The notes beneath the pieces were generated by a model, which searched no databases, was not told the origin of the DNA, and was given only the letters and a program-made list of their open reading frames with translations. Position numbers and translations under genes: made by a program. 64,000 nt of DNA from Candidatus Saccharimonadota bacterium (GTDB taxonomy: Bacteria; Patescibacteriota; Saccharimonadia; Saccharimonadales; Saccharimonadaceae): contig JAFWLB010000003.1 of the NCBI GenBank assembly GCA_017514025.1, forward strand, positions 217,063 through 281,062, written 5' to 3'. Positions 55,828-64,000 of the stretch are shown in pieces (the stretch's first letter is position 1; each line of letters starts with the position of its first letter).

Positions 55828-56783
55828 AATAGTGGCTCTTTTACCTGCGCCAACCCCGCCGCTTTTTCTATCAAAGCCTTAATCTGCTCCGCACTTACTG
55901 CCGCATCTTCCTCAGTATAAGACTCTTTTTCTCGCATCAAATCCCCCGTAAAACCCGTCCCTTTTGCCGCTTCCCAAAACAATTCCCCGCAAGCCACATC
56001 ATCGTGATACCATGGCTTCTTGGACAAATTAAAATGCAGCAGCTTCGCTCCCTTCGGATCCTCGCCTTCCGGCTGGCAATTCCACTCTTTACCCAAGTGC
56101 TTAATTTTCCCCTTCAAAATCGTATTCAAATAATCTTGATCTGGCGCCACCAAATCCGCGTCTTCCTTTATCAAATCCGTCATTCGCGTAATATAGTGTA
56201 TCTTTCGCAATTTCTTCAAATCCATCAGCAGCACCCCCGAATTCACATAATCTTTATGCGGAATCCCCAATCCCTTCTCCACATAATCAATAAATTCCGG
56301 CACCATCGCCACCTTCAAATCCGGCCTCGCCGCTATCACGTTATCCCCCAAATCCATATCAAAAAGTTCTCCAATGTCACCCGTCAAGATCGTATCACTG
56401 TCAATATAAATCCCCTTGTCATATTGCAAAAACATCCGCGCAATAAACGCCCGATAATAATACACCGGTCGCGCAAAAAAGTCTCCCGACCCACTCCTTT
56501 TCGCACAATACCGCACAATAATCTGCATATACAAATTATATTTCATCTTGTTAAACTGTATCGCGCAATTTTTCGTCACCAAATTTCTCAGTCGCAACCG
56601 GTTTCTCAAACTCAACCTGTCATACATCACAATCACCCGATAATTCCGTTCCGGATTCGCATGTTGCATCAAAGAGTTGATACACGCTGCCGCATACTTT
56701 GCGTAATCATCCGTAATCGTCAAAAACACCGGAATAACTTTAGTCTTTTTTAGCGGATTTATGCCTGTATTGAAAATACTCAT
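55812..56783 (-). CDS. Family 8 glycosyltransferase
   Basis: 323 aa. GT8 signature: IPVFLTITDDYAKYAAACINSL at the N-terminus, metal-binding DSD in KGIYIDSDTIL, and the VNSGVLLMDLKKLR region followed by DQDYLN. Such retaining enzymes move glucose or galactose from UDP-sugars onto lipids or glycans. It overlaps the acyltransferase gene by 44 bases, so GT8, acyltransferase and GT8 form one operon, probably for a surface glycolipid. Acceptor unknown. Confidence 0.88.
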   Translation of the reverse strand: MSIFNTGINPLKKTKVIPVFLTITDDYAKYAAACINSLMQHANPERNYRVIVMYDRLSLRNRLRLRNLVTKNCAIQFNKMKYNLYMQIIVRYCAKRSGSGDFFARPVYYYRAFIARMFLQYDKGIYIDSDTILTGDIGELFDMDLGDNVIAARPDLKVAMVPEFIDYVEKGLGIPHKDYVNSGVLLMDLKKLRKIHYITRMTDLIKEDADLVAPDQDYLNTILKGKIKHLGKEWNCQPEGEDPKGAKLLHFNLSKKPWYHDDVACGELFWEAAKGTGFTGDLMREKESYTEEDAAVSAEQIKALIEKAAGLAQVKEPLLKTPE

Positions 56784-57576
56784 AACTGTTCTTCTTACTA
56801 TATTTTACCATAGAATCGTAAGCTTTTTTTGCCAAAATCGCCCGGTTCTCTTCTTCCGACTTTGCAGGATCTGGCCAAAACGGCCCATCCACATACACAT
56901 CCATCCGCGGCAAATCCCCCTTCTTATTCCGCACACGTTTGTGATAAGTCGTCGTCATCGTATAAACCGGCAAACCATTTCGCGTCGCATATTTAAAACT
57001 CCGATCCCCCGCCGGAAACTTCCGAATCTTCGTCACATATGGCCACACGTGCGCTTCCGGATACACCACTAACACCTTTTTCTGCTGCAACCGGCGATCC
57101 ACCGCCTCATTAAACGCCTTTTTCTCCCCCGGTGTCCTCCCCAGTGGCAACCCCCCAATCATCGGCAAAAACTTCCCAATCCCCGGGATTTTCAAATTCA
57201 CTGGGCTAATAATCGTAAAAATCCGCCGATCCGCCGCCAACGCCGGCCCAAATACATCATGAAACGGGTTGGTGTGGTTTGCGTACATTACATAGCCAGA
57301 ACCTCTGGCCTTTTTCAGCTTTTCTCGCCCGTAAAATTTCGCCTGCCAATACCGCCGCTCATACCACTGCCCAAAAATCCAAAAAATCCGAAACAACAAG
57401 CTAGAGTACGCCCGCACCCACCAGTGTCGCGGAATAAACTCATACCCCTCCGGCAACCCCACTTCCACTTTTTTCTCCTGTTCATCCGTCTTGATCGGGT
57501 CATCCTCCTCCGACTCATAATAAAACACCCGCTCACTCTTCGGAATATCTTTTTGAAACAGTTCTGCCTTTGCCAT
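56740..57576 (-). CDS. PlsC-like acyltransferase (LPLAT superfamily)
   Basis: 278 aa. The catalytic block reads YANHTNPFHDVFGPAL; the usual NHx4D spacing is one residue longer (H, five residues, D). A second block, VYPEAHVWPY...FPAGDRSFKYATRNG, corresponds to the FPEGTRS region. A hydrophobic stretch lies near residues 60-75. It probably acylates a lipid or sugar acceptor. It lies between two GT8 genes with overlaps on both sides. Substrate and the effect of the altered motif are unknown. Confidence 0.72.
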   Translation of the reverse strand: MAKAELFQKDIPKSERVFYYESEEDDPIKTDEQEKKVEVGLPEGYEFIPRHWWVRAYSSLLFRIFWIFGQWYERRYWQAKFYGREKLKKARGSGYVMYANHTNPFHDVFGPALAADRRIFTIISPVNLKIPGIGKFLPMIGGLPLGRTPGEKKAFNEAVDRRLQQKKVLVVYPEAHVWPYVTKIRKFPAGDRSFKYATRNGLPVYTMTTTYHKRVRNKKGDLPRMDVYVDGPFWPDPAKSEEENRAILAKKAYDSMVKYSKKNSYEYFQYRHKSAKKD

Positions 57577-58463
57577 TATAATTGTCCTTTTAATTTCTCA
57601 TATTCTTCAAATATATCATCATACTCATGAATTTTCAAAATTTCGTGCACCTTTTTCACTTCAAACGGCTTCACCTTTTGCACTCTAAAATACGGCCAAA
57701 ATTTAAAATTATTACTAAAATGATGCAAAACCGTATCCTCGCGCGGCCGTTCCTCTTGTTCGTTATATTTTCGCGCCATCAATCGCCGTCTAGAGATAGC
57801 CCGGTTCAACGCCGCCTGATCCGGCAACAGCATTTTTTTCTTGGCACACAGCTCCCGCGCCTTCTCAAACATCCCTGTTTTCCGGCATTCTTCCATATTA
57901 AACAGCATCACCCCTGAATTCATGTAATCCTGTTTAAAAAACGACCGCGGCTTATCATTCAAATCCGCCCACTCCCACCTATCACTTTTCTTTTTTAACC
58001 ACCCATGATACTTATACCACCTCCGCCCGTAAATGTCTAACACCCCGACCGCTTCTACCCCCGTCAAATCCGTTTCATAAAATCCCTCAATATCTCTCCT
58101 CGCCACCACGTCATAGTCTAAATACAAAATCCGCTCCAATTTAGCTAGCTCCGGCACCTTATCCATATAAAGCCTTAGCATCGCACAAGGCGTAAAATAC
58201 GTCCCCATATTCTTTTTTGGCAAATCCGCCTTAAACACCCCTGTCGCATCTATCAGTTTCACGAAACTCTTTTTGTTGTGTTTTTTCACCAACTTATCCA
58301 AAAACTCCAACGTTTTCGCCTTAAACGGCTTCACGTCTCCGTAATTCACCGTCATAATATAGATATTATATACCGCAGTTTTCTTACCCCTAATTAGTAG
58401 CGACAAAATCGATACCAACACCCCCCTGGCAATCCCCTGGTCACCGCAATACAGTATATTCAT
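57576..58463 (-). CDS. Family 8 glycosyltransferase
   Basis: 295 aa. MNILYCGDQGIARGVLVSIL is the GT8 N-terminus; the metal site is DYD in RILYLDYDVVARRD, followed by FFKQDYMNSGVMLFNMEECR and LLPDQAALN. It resembles LgtC/GspA-type enzymes. The start lies six bases after TATAAT, so it leads the three-gene operon. It differs enough from the 55812 gene to suggest a second sugar or linkage. Confidence 0.88.
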   Translation of the reverse strand: MNILYCGDQGIARGVLVSILSLLIRGKKTAVYNIYIMTVNYGDVKPFKAKTLEFLDKLVKKHNKKSFVKLIDATGVFKADLPKKNMGTYFTPCAMLRLYMDKVPELAKLERILYLDYDVVARRDIEGFYETDLTGVEAVGVLDIYGRRWYKYHGWLKKKSDRWEWADLNDKPRSFFKQDYMNSGVMLFNMEECRKTGMFEKARELCAKKKMLLPDQAALNRAISRRRLMARKYNEQEERPREDTVLHHFSNNFKFWPYFRVQKVKPFEVKKVHEILKIHEYDDIFEEYEKLKGQL

Positions 58464-58585
58464 ATTACTATTATAACACTATTGCTTTTTTGCCACAAGT
58501 GTGTTATAATAAAGGTATAGCGAGTTTTTATACTCTTAAAAACTCGTCGCACCTATTGGCCGCTGCTAGTAGAAAGGAAAACACT

Positions 58586-58984
58586 ATGCAGCAAAAATTA
58601 GAGCAGTTCAAACGCAGTAAAAGCCTCAAGATATTCGACGGGATGCCCGCTCGCTGGCCCAAGATGAAGGAACCTGGCAAGATCAATGTCAAGAAGATTC
58701 TCAAAGACCTGGCAGGCGAAGACAATATCTACGCCATCGAAAACGGCGTGGTTGGCTTCGTCTCTGGCGGCGAACTTTTCGTTGCGCCCAAGTCGTCCGA
58801 GCTTCTTGCCGCTCTCGAAGACGCAAACTTCGAAAAGCGGAGCTTCCACATCCCCTTCGCAAATCGCGACCTGCCGCAAGGCAAAGCTCTCAAAAAATGG
58901 GAGCGTCTCGTCCGCGAGGCTTATGCAGCTGAAGCTGCCCTCGAGGCGACCTTGTCGCCCCAAATCGTTGTTGCCACCGCTTAA
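58586..58984 (+). CDS. Hypothetical cytoplasmic protein with structured 5' and 3' UTRs
   Basis: 132 aa from MQQKLEQFKRSKSLKIFDG. It is soluble, basic at the start and alpha/beta in the middle (DNIYAIENGVVGFVSGGELFVAPK). No family recognised. AAGGA lies upstream of the ATG. The transcript from TATAAT (about 58503-58508) has a leader of about 70 nt with a strong hairpin (GCGAGTTTTTA pairing with TAAAAACTCG). This departs from the leaderless style of neighbours and hints at post-transcriptional control. Confidence 0.6.
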   Translation: MQQKLEQFKRSKSLKIFDGMPARWPKMKEPGKINVKKILKDLAGEDNIYAIENGVVGFVSGGELFVAPKSSELLAALEDANFEKRSFHIPFANRDLPQGKALKKWERLVREAYAAEAALEATLSPQIVVATA

Positions 58985-59008
58985 GCTGTCTTAGGCGGGG
59001 TGACTATA

Positions 59009-59099
59009 CCCTCGGCTCACGGGGTTGTTCCCCACTGGTAAAAGAGTACGTTCTCCTTCCCCGTAACAACTACCAACCCCCACGAGCCGGGGGATTTTT
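59009..59099 (+). terminator. Long structured 3' region with terminator
   Basis: CCCTCGGCTC (59009-59018) pairs over 10 bp with GAGCCGGGGG (59084-59093), followed by ATTTTT. Inside, ACGGGG and CCCCGT pair. A smaller CCCCC/GGGGG terminator hairpin competes with the outer stem. It ends the 58586 transcript and may be a stable 3' RNA. Confidence 0.6.
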
Positions 59100-59112
59100 C
59101 TTCCCAAAAAAA

Positions 59113-59199
59113 TGGTGCCCCGGATGAGACTTGAACTCATATCCCTTTCGGGAAGCGATTTTAAGTCGCTCGCGTATACCAATTCCGCCACCGAGGCAC
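59113..59199 (-). tRNA. tRNA-Leu (TAA)
   Basis: 87-nt class II tRNA on the minus strand with loop CTTAAAA, anticodon TAA, long variable arm CCCGAAAGGG, T loop TTCAAGT and encoded CCA. Confidence 0.95.
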
Positions 59200-59216
59200 T
59201 TTCTTATTATATCACA

Positions 59217-59981
59217 TTATCCCAAATATCGCAGGGCTGCACCCGCCGCCACCGCCCCATCCGCTACTGCTGTCACCAACTGCCGCACATCCTTCGTGCG
59301 GCAATCCCCCGCCACAAACACGCCTGGGCAAGAAGTCCGACAATTTTCCCCCGCCACAACATACCCATCAACATCCAGATCCACCAAATCCTTAAACACC
59401 GTAGTCGCCGGCACCCGCCCGATCGCCACAAACACCGCTACTGCATCTTTCGGGATCGGCTCGTCGTGGTGAATGTGGTAAACTTTCGCAGCAATCCCCT
59501 CAAGATATTTAATCTCATGTTTCGCCGTGTTCCCACTTCCTACTACTACCACCGGCTTGCCCTTATACAGCGCTCCGTCGCAAGTCGCACAATGCGAAAT
59601 CGGCCGCTCCCCCGCATCCTTCGCCTGCTTCTCCGAAAGTTTCCTCGGTTCCGTCCCCGTCGCGATGATTATCGCACCGCACGCATATTCGCCTTCATCC
59701 GTTTTCACTTCAAAACCACCCCCATCCGATTTCGCAACCGCCAACACCTCTTCATACTTTAATTCCGCCCCCAAATTATTCATCTGGTGAGATATTTCCC
59801 CTGTCAATTTCGCCCCCGAAATTTTCGCAAATCCCGGATAATTCCACACCTCGAGAGCCGACACAATCTGCCCTCCACACACACCGGTCTCTAGCACCAA
59901 CACCGACTTCCCCGCTCGCCGCGCATAGATCGCCGCCGTCATCCCCGCAATTCCCGCCCCGATAATCACAATATCGTACAT
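59217..59981 (-). CDS. trxB: Thioredoxin reductase-like flavoprotein with shortened NADPH domain
   Basis: 254 aa, against about 310 for normal TrxB. FAD-binding IIGAGIAGMTAAIYARRAG, redox-active CATC (Cys131, Cys134), pyridine-nucleotide loop VVVGSGNTAKHEI and C-terminal FAD motif VFVAGDCRTKDVRQL are present. About 55 residues are missing from the NADPH domain after residue 170, including the HRRxxFR segment that binds the NADPH 2'-phosphate. Either NADH or another donor may be used. The start lies six bases after TATAAT (leaderless). It may supply the thiol chemistry of the DsbA-like pair at 5 kb. Confidence 0.85.
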   Translation of the reverse strand: MYDIVIIGAGIAGMTAAIYARRAGKSVLVLETGVCGGQIVSALEVWNYPGFAKISGAKLTGEISHQMNNLGAELKYEEVLAVAKSDGGGFEVKTDEGEYACGAIIIATGTEPRKLSEKQAKDAGERPISHCATCDGALYKGKPVVVVGSGNTAKHEIKYLEGIAAKVYHIHHDEPIPKDAVAVFVAIGRVPATTVFKDLVDLDVDGYVVAGENCRTSCPGVFVAGDCRTKDVRQLVTAVADGAVAAGAALRYLG

Positions 59982-59988
59982 ACCAATA

Positions 59989-62133
59989 TTATACCTTATT
60001 TATCACCGGAATCACAATCGGCGTATGCCCCGTCGCATCAAACAAAATATGCGTAATGTCCTCTTTGATTTCCTCTTTCAAAACCTTCATCTCTGGGTCA
60101 GTCGATACCGATTTATCCGTTTTTTGCCGAAGATAATGCCGAATCTTCCCAATCAGCTCTTCCGAATTATCCAAATAGATAAACGCCCTCGACACAATAT
60201 CCGGCGTCTTCATCAGCCGCCCCGTCTTTTTGTTCATAGTTAGGACTATCACAAAAATCCCTTCGCGCGAAATATGAATCCGGTCCTTCACCACTGCCTC
60301 ATGCACCGGCTTGTCCGCATCGTCAAACAGTTTATTCCCCGCCGCAATTCGCCCCGCCTTACGGATTTTTTTGTCTTTCGTCAGTTCCACGATATCTCCG
60401 TCATCCGACACCAAAATCCTCTCCCGCGGGATGCCAATCACATTTTCCGCCATCTCGGCATTATGCTCTAGCATATAAAACTCCCCGTGATACGGCATGT
60501 AGTTCGTCGGGTGCATCCGTGTCACCAGGTCCACATGATCCTCATAATACGCATGCCCCGAGAGGTGCAACGGCCCGATATTCGTGAGGTGCGTCTTGCC
60601 ATTTTGAATCACCTGCGCCCCCTCCCTGAGAAGCCCATCCACCGTGTTCACCACGTGCGGCTCATTCCCTGGAATTGGATTAGACGAAAACACGATCGTA
60701 TCCGTAGATTTGATTTTGATATACTTATGAGCCCCTGTCACCATCCGATTCAGCACCGCATTTAGCTCCCCCTGTGAGCCAGTACAAACAATACAAACTT
60801 TCTCATCCGGCAACTTAATGATGTCTTCCATCTTCATGATGGTATCTTTCGGCACTTTAATCTCTTTCGCACGCAGCGCTACCTCTACGTTATTGATCAT
60901 CGAAAAGCCCGAAAATGCCACTTTCCGCCCCCGTTTCGCCGCCTCTTTTAGCACCAACTGAATCCTTGAAATCTGTGACGAAAAACAAGAAATAATCACC
61001 CGCCCGTTTACATAATGATCCATCACTCGTCCCAAATTCTCCCCCACGTCATACTCCGAATGCGGATGACGCCCCGGCGAATCAATGTTTGTCGACTCGT
61101 TCACCATCAAATCAATCCCCTCCTTCGCCACAATCTCGTCAAACCGCTCATAATCCGTCTGCGCCCCCATCGGATTATTCTCGTGTCGCCAGTCACCCGA
61201 CAAATAAATCACTCCATTTGGTGTCCGCACTACTATCGCCGTACTCCCCGGGATCGAGTGCAAAACATGGATAAACTCCACCGACAAATGCTCCGACACC
61301 TGAATTTTTTCGTGCTTAAACGGATCCACCACGTTATAGTTCAAATCCGGCGCCGAATCCAACTCGCTCATCTGTTTCTTTATCATCCCAATCGTAAAAT
61401 CTGTCGCATAAATTGGCGTCAAGGGGTTAAACTTCGGCAAAAGATGCCGACACGCCCCAATATGATCCAGATGCGCATGCGTAAAGAGAATCGCTTTCAC
61501 CTTATCTCGGTTGTCCTCTAGGTATTTTATATCCGGAATCAGATAATTCACCCCTGGATAATCCTCCCCCGCAAACAGCACCCCCATATCCACCACAATC
61601 ATCTCCCCTTTATACTCGATAATCGTCATATTCTTACCAATCCCAAATTCCCCCACACCCCCGATCGGGATAATCCGCACCGCCTCTGGATCCGGCCGCA
61701 ACTGCTTCAGCTTCGCATTCGTCACCTGCTCCCCGTTAAACCCGTTATACCGCGACTTATTCACCGGCAAACCGATAATATGCTGCGTCGCCTGCGCGTT
61801 CACATCTTGCGAGAGCATTCTCTGGTGGTGCACCATCTCCCCCTTACGGGTCGACACCGATAGATTCACTTTTCGCTTTTCCGCCCCAGTTTTGCTAGCT
61901 TTTCCTGTTTTGCCATTAGCTTTTTTGCCCTGTGAGGCATTTTTTAGCCCCTTAGAGCCGTTTTTAGCCTTTTTGGCCCTACCACCCACAAGTCCCGCAT
62001 CTTTGCCTCCAGGAGCGAAATTTGAATTAAAATTCCGATTTTGCGCTTCCTCAAACTGTTTTTTGATATCTGGTAATCTTTCTGCCCGCGATTTTAAGAG
62101 CCGGGCACGACGCTCTTCCTCGTTTATATTCAT
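59989..62133 (-). CDS. rnj: Ribonuclease J
   Basis: 714 aa from MNINEEERRARLLKSRAERL. It degrades and processes mRNA by endo- and 5' exonucleolysis. An N-terminal low-complexity Lys/Gly/Ala-rich extension of about 130 residues (KNASQGKKANGKTGKASKTG) precedes the metallo-beta-lactamase core (IIPIGGVGEFGIGKNM, FTHAHLDHIG), the beta-CASP domain (CTGSQGELNAVLNRM) and the C-terminal domain. Most RNase J proteins are about 555 aa; the basic tail could bind RNA. TATAAT lies about 20 bases before the start. Confidence 0.95.
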   Translation of the reverse strand: MNINEEERRARLLKSRAERLPDIKKQFEEAQNRNFNSNFAPGGKDAGLVGGRAKKAKNGSKGLKNASQGKKANGKTGKASKTGAEKRKVNLSVSTRKGEMVHHQRMLSQDVNAQATQHIIGLPVNKSRYNGFNGEQVTNAKLKQLRPDPEAVRIIPIGGVGEFGIGKNMTIIEYKGEMIVVDMGVLFAGEDYPGVNYLIPDIKYLEDNRDKVKAILFTHAHLDHIGACRHLLPKFNPLTPIYATDFTIGMIKKQMSELDSAPDLNYNVVDPFKHEKIQVSEHLSVEFIHVLHSIPGSTAIVVRTPNGVIYLSGDWRHENNPMGAQTDYERFDEIVAKEGIDLMVNESTNIDSPGRHPHSEYDVGENLGRVMDHYVNGRVIISCFSSQISRIQLVLKEAAKRGRKVAFSGFSMINNVEVALRAKEIKVPKDTIMKMEDIIKLPDEKVCIVCTGSQGELNAVLNRMVTGAHKYIKIKSTDTIVFSSNPIPGNEPHVVNTVDGLLREGAQVIQNGKTHLTNIGPLHLSGHAYYEDHVDLVTRMHPTNYMPYHGEFYMLEHNAEMAENVIGIPRERILVSDDGDIVELTKDKKIRKAGRIAAGNKLFDDADKPVHEAVVKDRIHISREGIFVIVLTMNKKTGRLMKTPDIVSRAFIYLDNSEELIGKIRHYLRQKTDKSVSTDPEMKVLKEEIKEDITHILFDATGHTPIVIPVINKV

Positions 62134-62190
62134 TTTTACCCTTTTATTATTATACAAGTATATTTCGCTACCCCTATTATACCAAATCCC

Positions 62191-62219
62191 TTGCCAAATT
62201 TCAACCCATTTGCTATAAT
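62191..62219 (+). promoter_or_regulatory. nusA promoter
   Basis: TTGCCA (62191-62196), 17 bp, TATAAT (62214-62219). The leader of about 55 nt contains an AACCG...CGGTT hairpin before the ribosome site AAAGGAAAT. Confidence 0.75.
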
Positions 62220-62279
62220 AAATACATACAGATTTAACCGACCGTAAGGCCGGTTGTTTTAATATCAGAGAAAGGAAAT

Positions 62280-63395
62280 ATGGAAAACCTAGATCTAAAA
62301 CAAATGTCCACCATGGTAGATATTATCGCCGAAGAAAAGGGCCTCCCGCGCGACACCGTTTTGAACGTCATCGAACAGGCCATCGCCGCCGCTTGGCGTA
62401 AGGATAACGGCGACCGCGACATGAATGTCCGTGCCGTTTTAAATACCAAAACCGGCGAAGCCGACGTTTTCGTCGCTCGTGAAGTCATCGAAGCAGGCGT
62501 TGGTTACAACCCCTCTACCGAAATCCCCCTAGACGAAGCCGTCAAAACTCAAAAAGATGCCAAACTCGGCGACATCGTAGAAGAAAAACACAAAGTTACC
62601 ACTTTTGGCCGCGTTGCCGCTCAAACTGCCAAACAAGTCGTCGTCCAACGTTTGCGTGAAGCCGAAAACGACGCCGTTCTTGCCGCTTTCGAGGACAAAA
62701 TCGGCACCGTCGTCACCGGCACCGTCGCCCGCGTCGAGCCCAAACTCGTCCGTATCGACCTCGCCCGCGCCTCTGGCATCATGCCCCGCAGCGAGCAAAT
62801 CGACGGCGAATATTACACTGTTGGTTCCCGTATCAAAGTTTTTATCAAAAAAATCGAACGTGGCGACCGCGGTGCTCAGCTCATTCTTTCGCGTGGCAAC
62901 GCTGAATTTGTCGAATATCTCTTCCGCCAAGAAGTCCCTGAGCTCGAAAACAACACTGTCGAAATCCGTGGCATCGCCCGCGAAGCTGGTCGTCGCACCA
63001 AGATCGCCGTCATGTCCACCGTTCCTGGCGTTGATCCGGTCGGCACTTTCGTCGGCAGCCGCGGCGTTCGCGTCCAGGCCGTCATGAACGAAATTGGTGA
63101 CAAAGAAAAAATCGACGTCATCACCTGGAGCGACAATCCTTCCGAATATATCCGTGAAGCATTGAGCCCCGCCGAAATCATGGAAGTCAAAATTGATGGC
63201 AAAAAAGCCAAAGTCATCGTTTCCGAAGAAATGCAGTCTATCGCCATCGGTAAACAAGGCCAAAACGTCCGCCTCGCTTCCAAACTCACCGGCTATGATA
63301 TCGACATTGAACTTGCCACCGCTAAACCTAAGAAAAAGAAACAAAACGTCGAAGACGCCCTCCTTTCCGCACTGGAAGAATCTGAAGAAGAATAA
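62280..63395 (+). CDS. nusA: Transcription termination/antitermination protein NusA
   Basis: 371 aa. Order: N-terminal RNAP-binding domain (about 1-130), S1 domain (GTVVTGTVARVEPKLVRIDL), KH1 (GVDPVGTFVGSRGVRVQAVMNEIG) and KH2 (VSEEMQSIAIGKQGQNVRLASKLTGYDIDI), ending in an acidic tail. No C-terminal AR repeats, as is usual outside proteobacteria. AAAGGA lies 6 bases before the ATG. It has a proper promoter and leader. It converges on the 5S/23S rRNA genes. Confidence 0.96.
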   Translation: MENLDLKQMSTMVDIIAEEKGLPRDTVLNVIEQAIAAAWRKDNGDRDMNVRAVLNTKTGEADVFVAREVIEAGVGYNPSTEIPLDEAVKTQKDAKLGDIVEEKHKVTTFGRVAAQTAKQVVVQRLREAENDAVLAAFEDKIGTVVTGTVARVEPKLVRIDLARASGIMPRSEQIDGEYYTVGSRIKVFIKKIERGDRGAQLILSRGNAEFVEYLFRQEVPELENNTVEIRGIAREAGRRTKIAVMSTVPGVDPVGTFVGSRGVRVQAVMNEIGDKEKIDVITWSDNPSEYIREALSPAEIMEVKIDGKKAKVIVSEEMQSIAIGKQGQNVRLASKLTGYDIDIELATAKPKKKKQNVEDALLSALEESEEE

Positions 63396-63397
63396 AA

Positions 63398-63428
63398 AAT
63401 CATGCTCCGTAGTGAGCATGATTCTTTA
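63398..63428 (+). terminator. nusA terminator
   Basis: Stem AATCATGCTC/GAGCATGATT followed by CTTTATTCTT. Confidence 0.82.
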
Positions 63429-63433
63429 TTCTT

Positions 63434-63479
63434 CAAATTATCAAAAAACCACCCCTTCGGGTGGAATTTTGATAATTTG
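63434..63479. terminator. rRNA operon terminator (bidirectional)
   Basis: CAAATTATCAAAA pairs with TTTTGATAATTTG, with inner CCACCC/GGGTGG and a CTTC-type loop. It directly follows the minus-strand 5S gene. Confidence 0.82.
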
Positions 63480-63584
63480 GCACCTTCCTAGTTTCCCGCT
63501 GTTGCAGTATAATCGGCGCTACTGGGCTTGACTTCTGTGTTCGGAATGGGAACAGGTATTTCCCCAGCGCTATGGGCACCAAAT
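63477..63584 (-). rRNA. rrf: 5S ribosomal RNA
   Basis: Minus strand begins TTTGGTGCCCATAGCGC and contains the conserved CCGAACACAGAAGTCAAG and the matching 3' GGTGCC. About 107 nt; the ends are approximate. Confidence 0.93.
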
Positions 63585-63721
63585 CGCGCGCTCACCCGGC
63601 CAAAGCCTCAAGCGAGCTATTGATGTCCATAAGATACCAAAGATTTTAAAACGTCGCGACGCTCACACGACCGTAAACGGCCGCAATCCAACGTCGGTTG
63701 CTAGCTAAGTTCAAAACATAA
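63585..63721 (-). other. 23S-5S spacer
   Basis: No tRNA or ORF seen. It contains short inverted repeats (CGACCGTAAACGGCCG and GCGCGC-type) that probably form rRNA processing stems. Confidence 0.6.
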
Positions 63722-64000
63722 AAAGGCGATGGACCTATTAGTACTACTCAGCTCCACACGTTACCGTGCTTCCACTTATAGCCTATCAACCAGATCTTCT
63801 TTCTGGAGTCTCCTAGGGAATCCTTATCTTGGAGTGGGCTTCGCGCTTAATATGCTTTCAGCGCTTATCTCTTCCGAACATAGCTACCCGGCGATGCAGT
63901 AGGTGACCACAACCGGCACACTAGAGGTTCGTCCATCTCGGTCCTCTCGTACTAGAGACAGCTCTCCTCAAGATTCCTAACGATCATGCCGGATATAAAC
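63722..64000 (-). rRNA. rrl: 23S ribosomal RNA (3' end, cut by window end)
   Basis: The minus strand contains the sarcin-ricin loop AGTACGAGAGGACC followed by GAGATGGACGAACCTC, and ends near TAGTACTAATAGGTCC. Only about the last 280 nt are in the window. Confidence 0.95.

Overview
The window reads as a compact bacterial chromosome segment from a reduced-genome member of the Candidate Phyla Radiation, most likely Candidatus Saccharibacteria (TM7). This is inferred from the gene set and style, not from a database match. The signs are a small glycolytic set (pgi, pgk, gpmI, pyk), an agmatine deiminase ATP-generating pathway, no biosynthetic operons, many short versions of housekeeping enzymes, tail-to-tail overlapping genes, and ordinary use of TGA as stop.

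Layout. 1-4.5 kb is a minus-strand run of secA (cut by the window edge), hpf, serS, rsmA and a YabE/Rpf-like muralytic protein, followed by two candidate small RNAs. 4.8-8.5 kb holds a CPTC membrane protein with a DsbA-like thioredoxin, rarA, a DUF4282-like protein and murI. 8.5-11 kb has tRNA-Phe, -Lys and -Val, hisS and ppa. 11-24 kb is a long minus-strand block of translation, repair and proteolysis genes (glyS, recO, a soluble two-component pair, xseAB, rpmA, tyrS, rnhA, clpP, clpC), ending at a perfect CIRCE operator. 24-32 kb is central metabolism: galU, gpmI, the agmatine cluster (deiminase, antiporter, putrescine carbamoyltransferase, carbamate kinase) and pgi. 32-38.7 kb has tRNA-Leu, a sensor kinase/regulator pair, an M1 aminopeptidase, ftsH and three tRNA-Pro genes. 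38.7-43.8 kb is a complete diversity-generating retroelement (DGR). 43.8-55.8 kb has uvrD, an HTH-MurA fusion, pgk, pyk, ligA, htpX, lemA and tRNA-Glu, -Gly and -Cys. 55.8-64 kb has two GT8 glycosyltransferases flanking an acyltransferase, trxB, rnj, nusA, and 5S and partial 23S rRNA.

The standout is the DGR. A 268-bp template repeat (39046-39313) matches the 3' end of a secreted lectin-like protein gene (41468-41735). Seventeen of the 18 differences in the coding part fall on template adenines. A DGR-type reverse transcriptase (IGNLTSQ, YVDD) and an unusually long accessory protein lie between them. Unlike the usual layout, the template lies on the opposite strand to the RT. It converges on the RT, has its own promoter and a folded leader, and has a 9-nt pairing that closes the RNA end to end. 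The target gene also has a long, potentially pseudoknotted 5' leader. A DGR-diversified surface lectin would suit an epibiont that must recognise variable hosts.

A second genome-wide pattern is leaderless transcription. At about 19 genes the -10 box (mostly TATAAT) is followed by exactly six bases and then the start codon, while many genes inside operons use Shine-Dalgarno sites. Other oddities are a tRNA-Gly with a swapped 19-56 tertiary pair, LigA without its zinc-finger cysteines, and a thioredoxin reductase with a shrunken NADPH domain.
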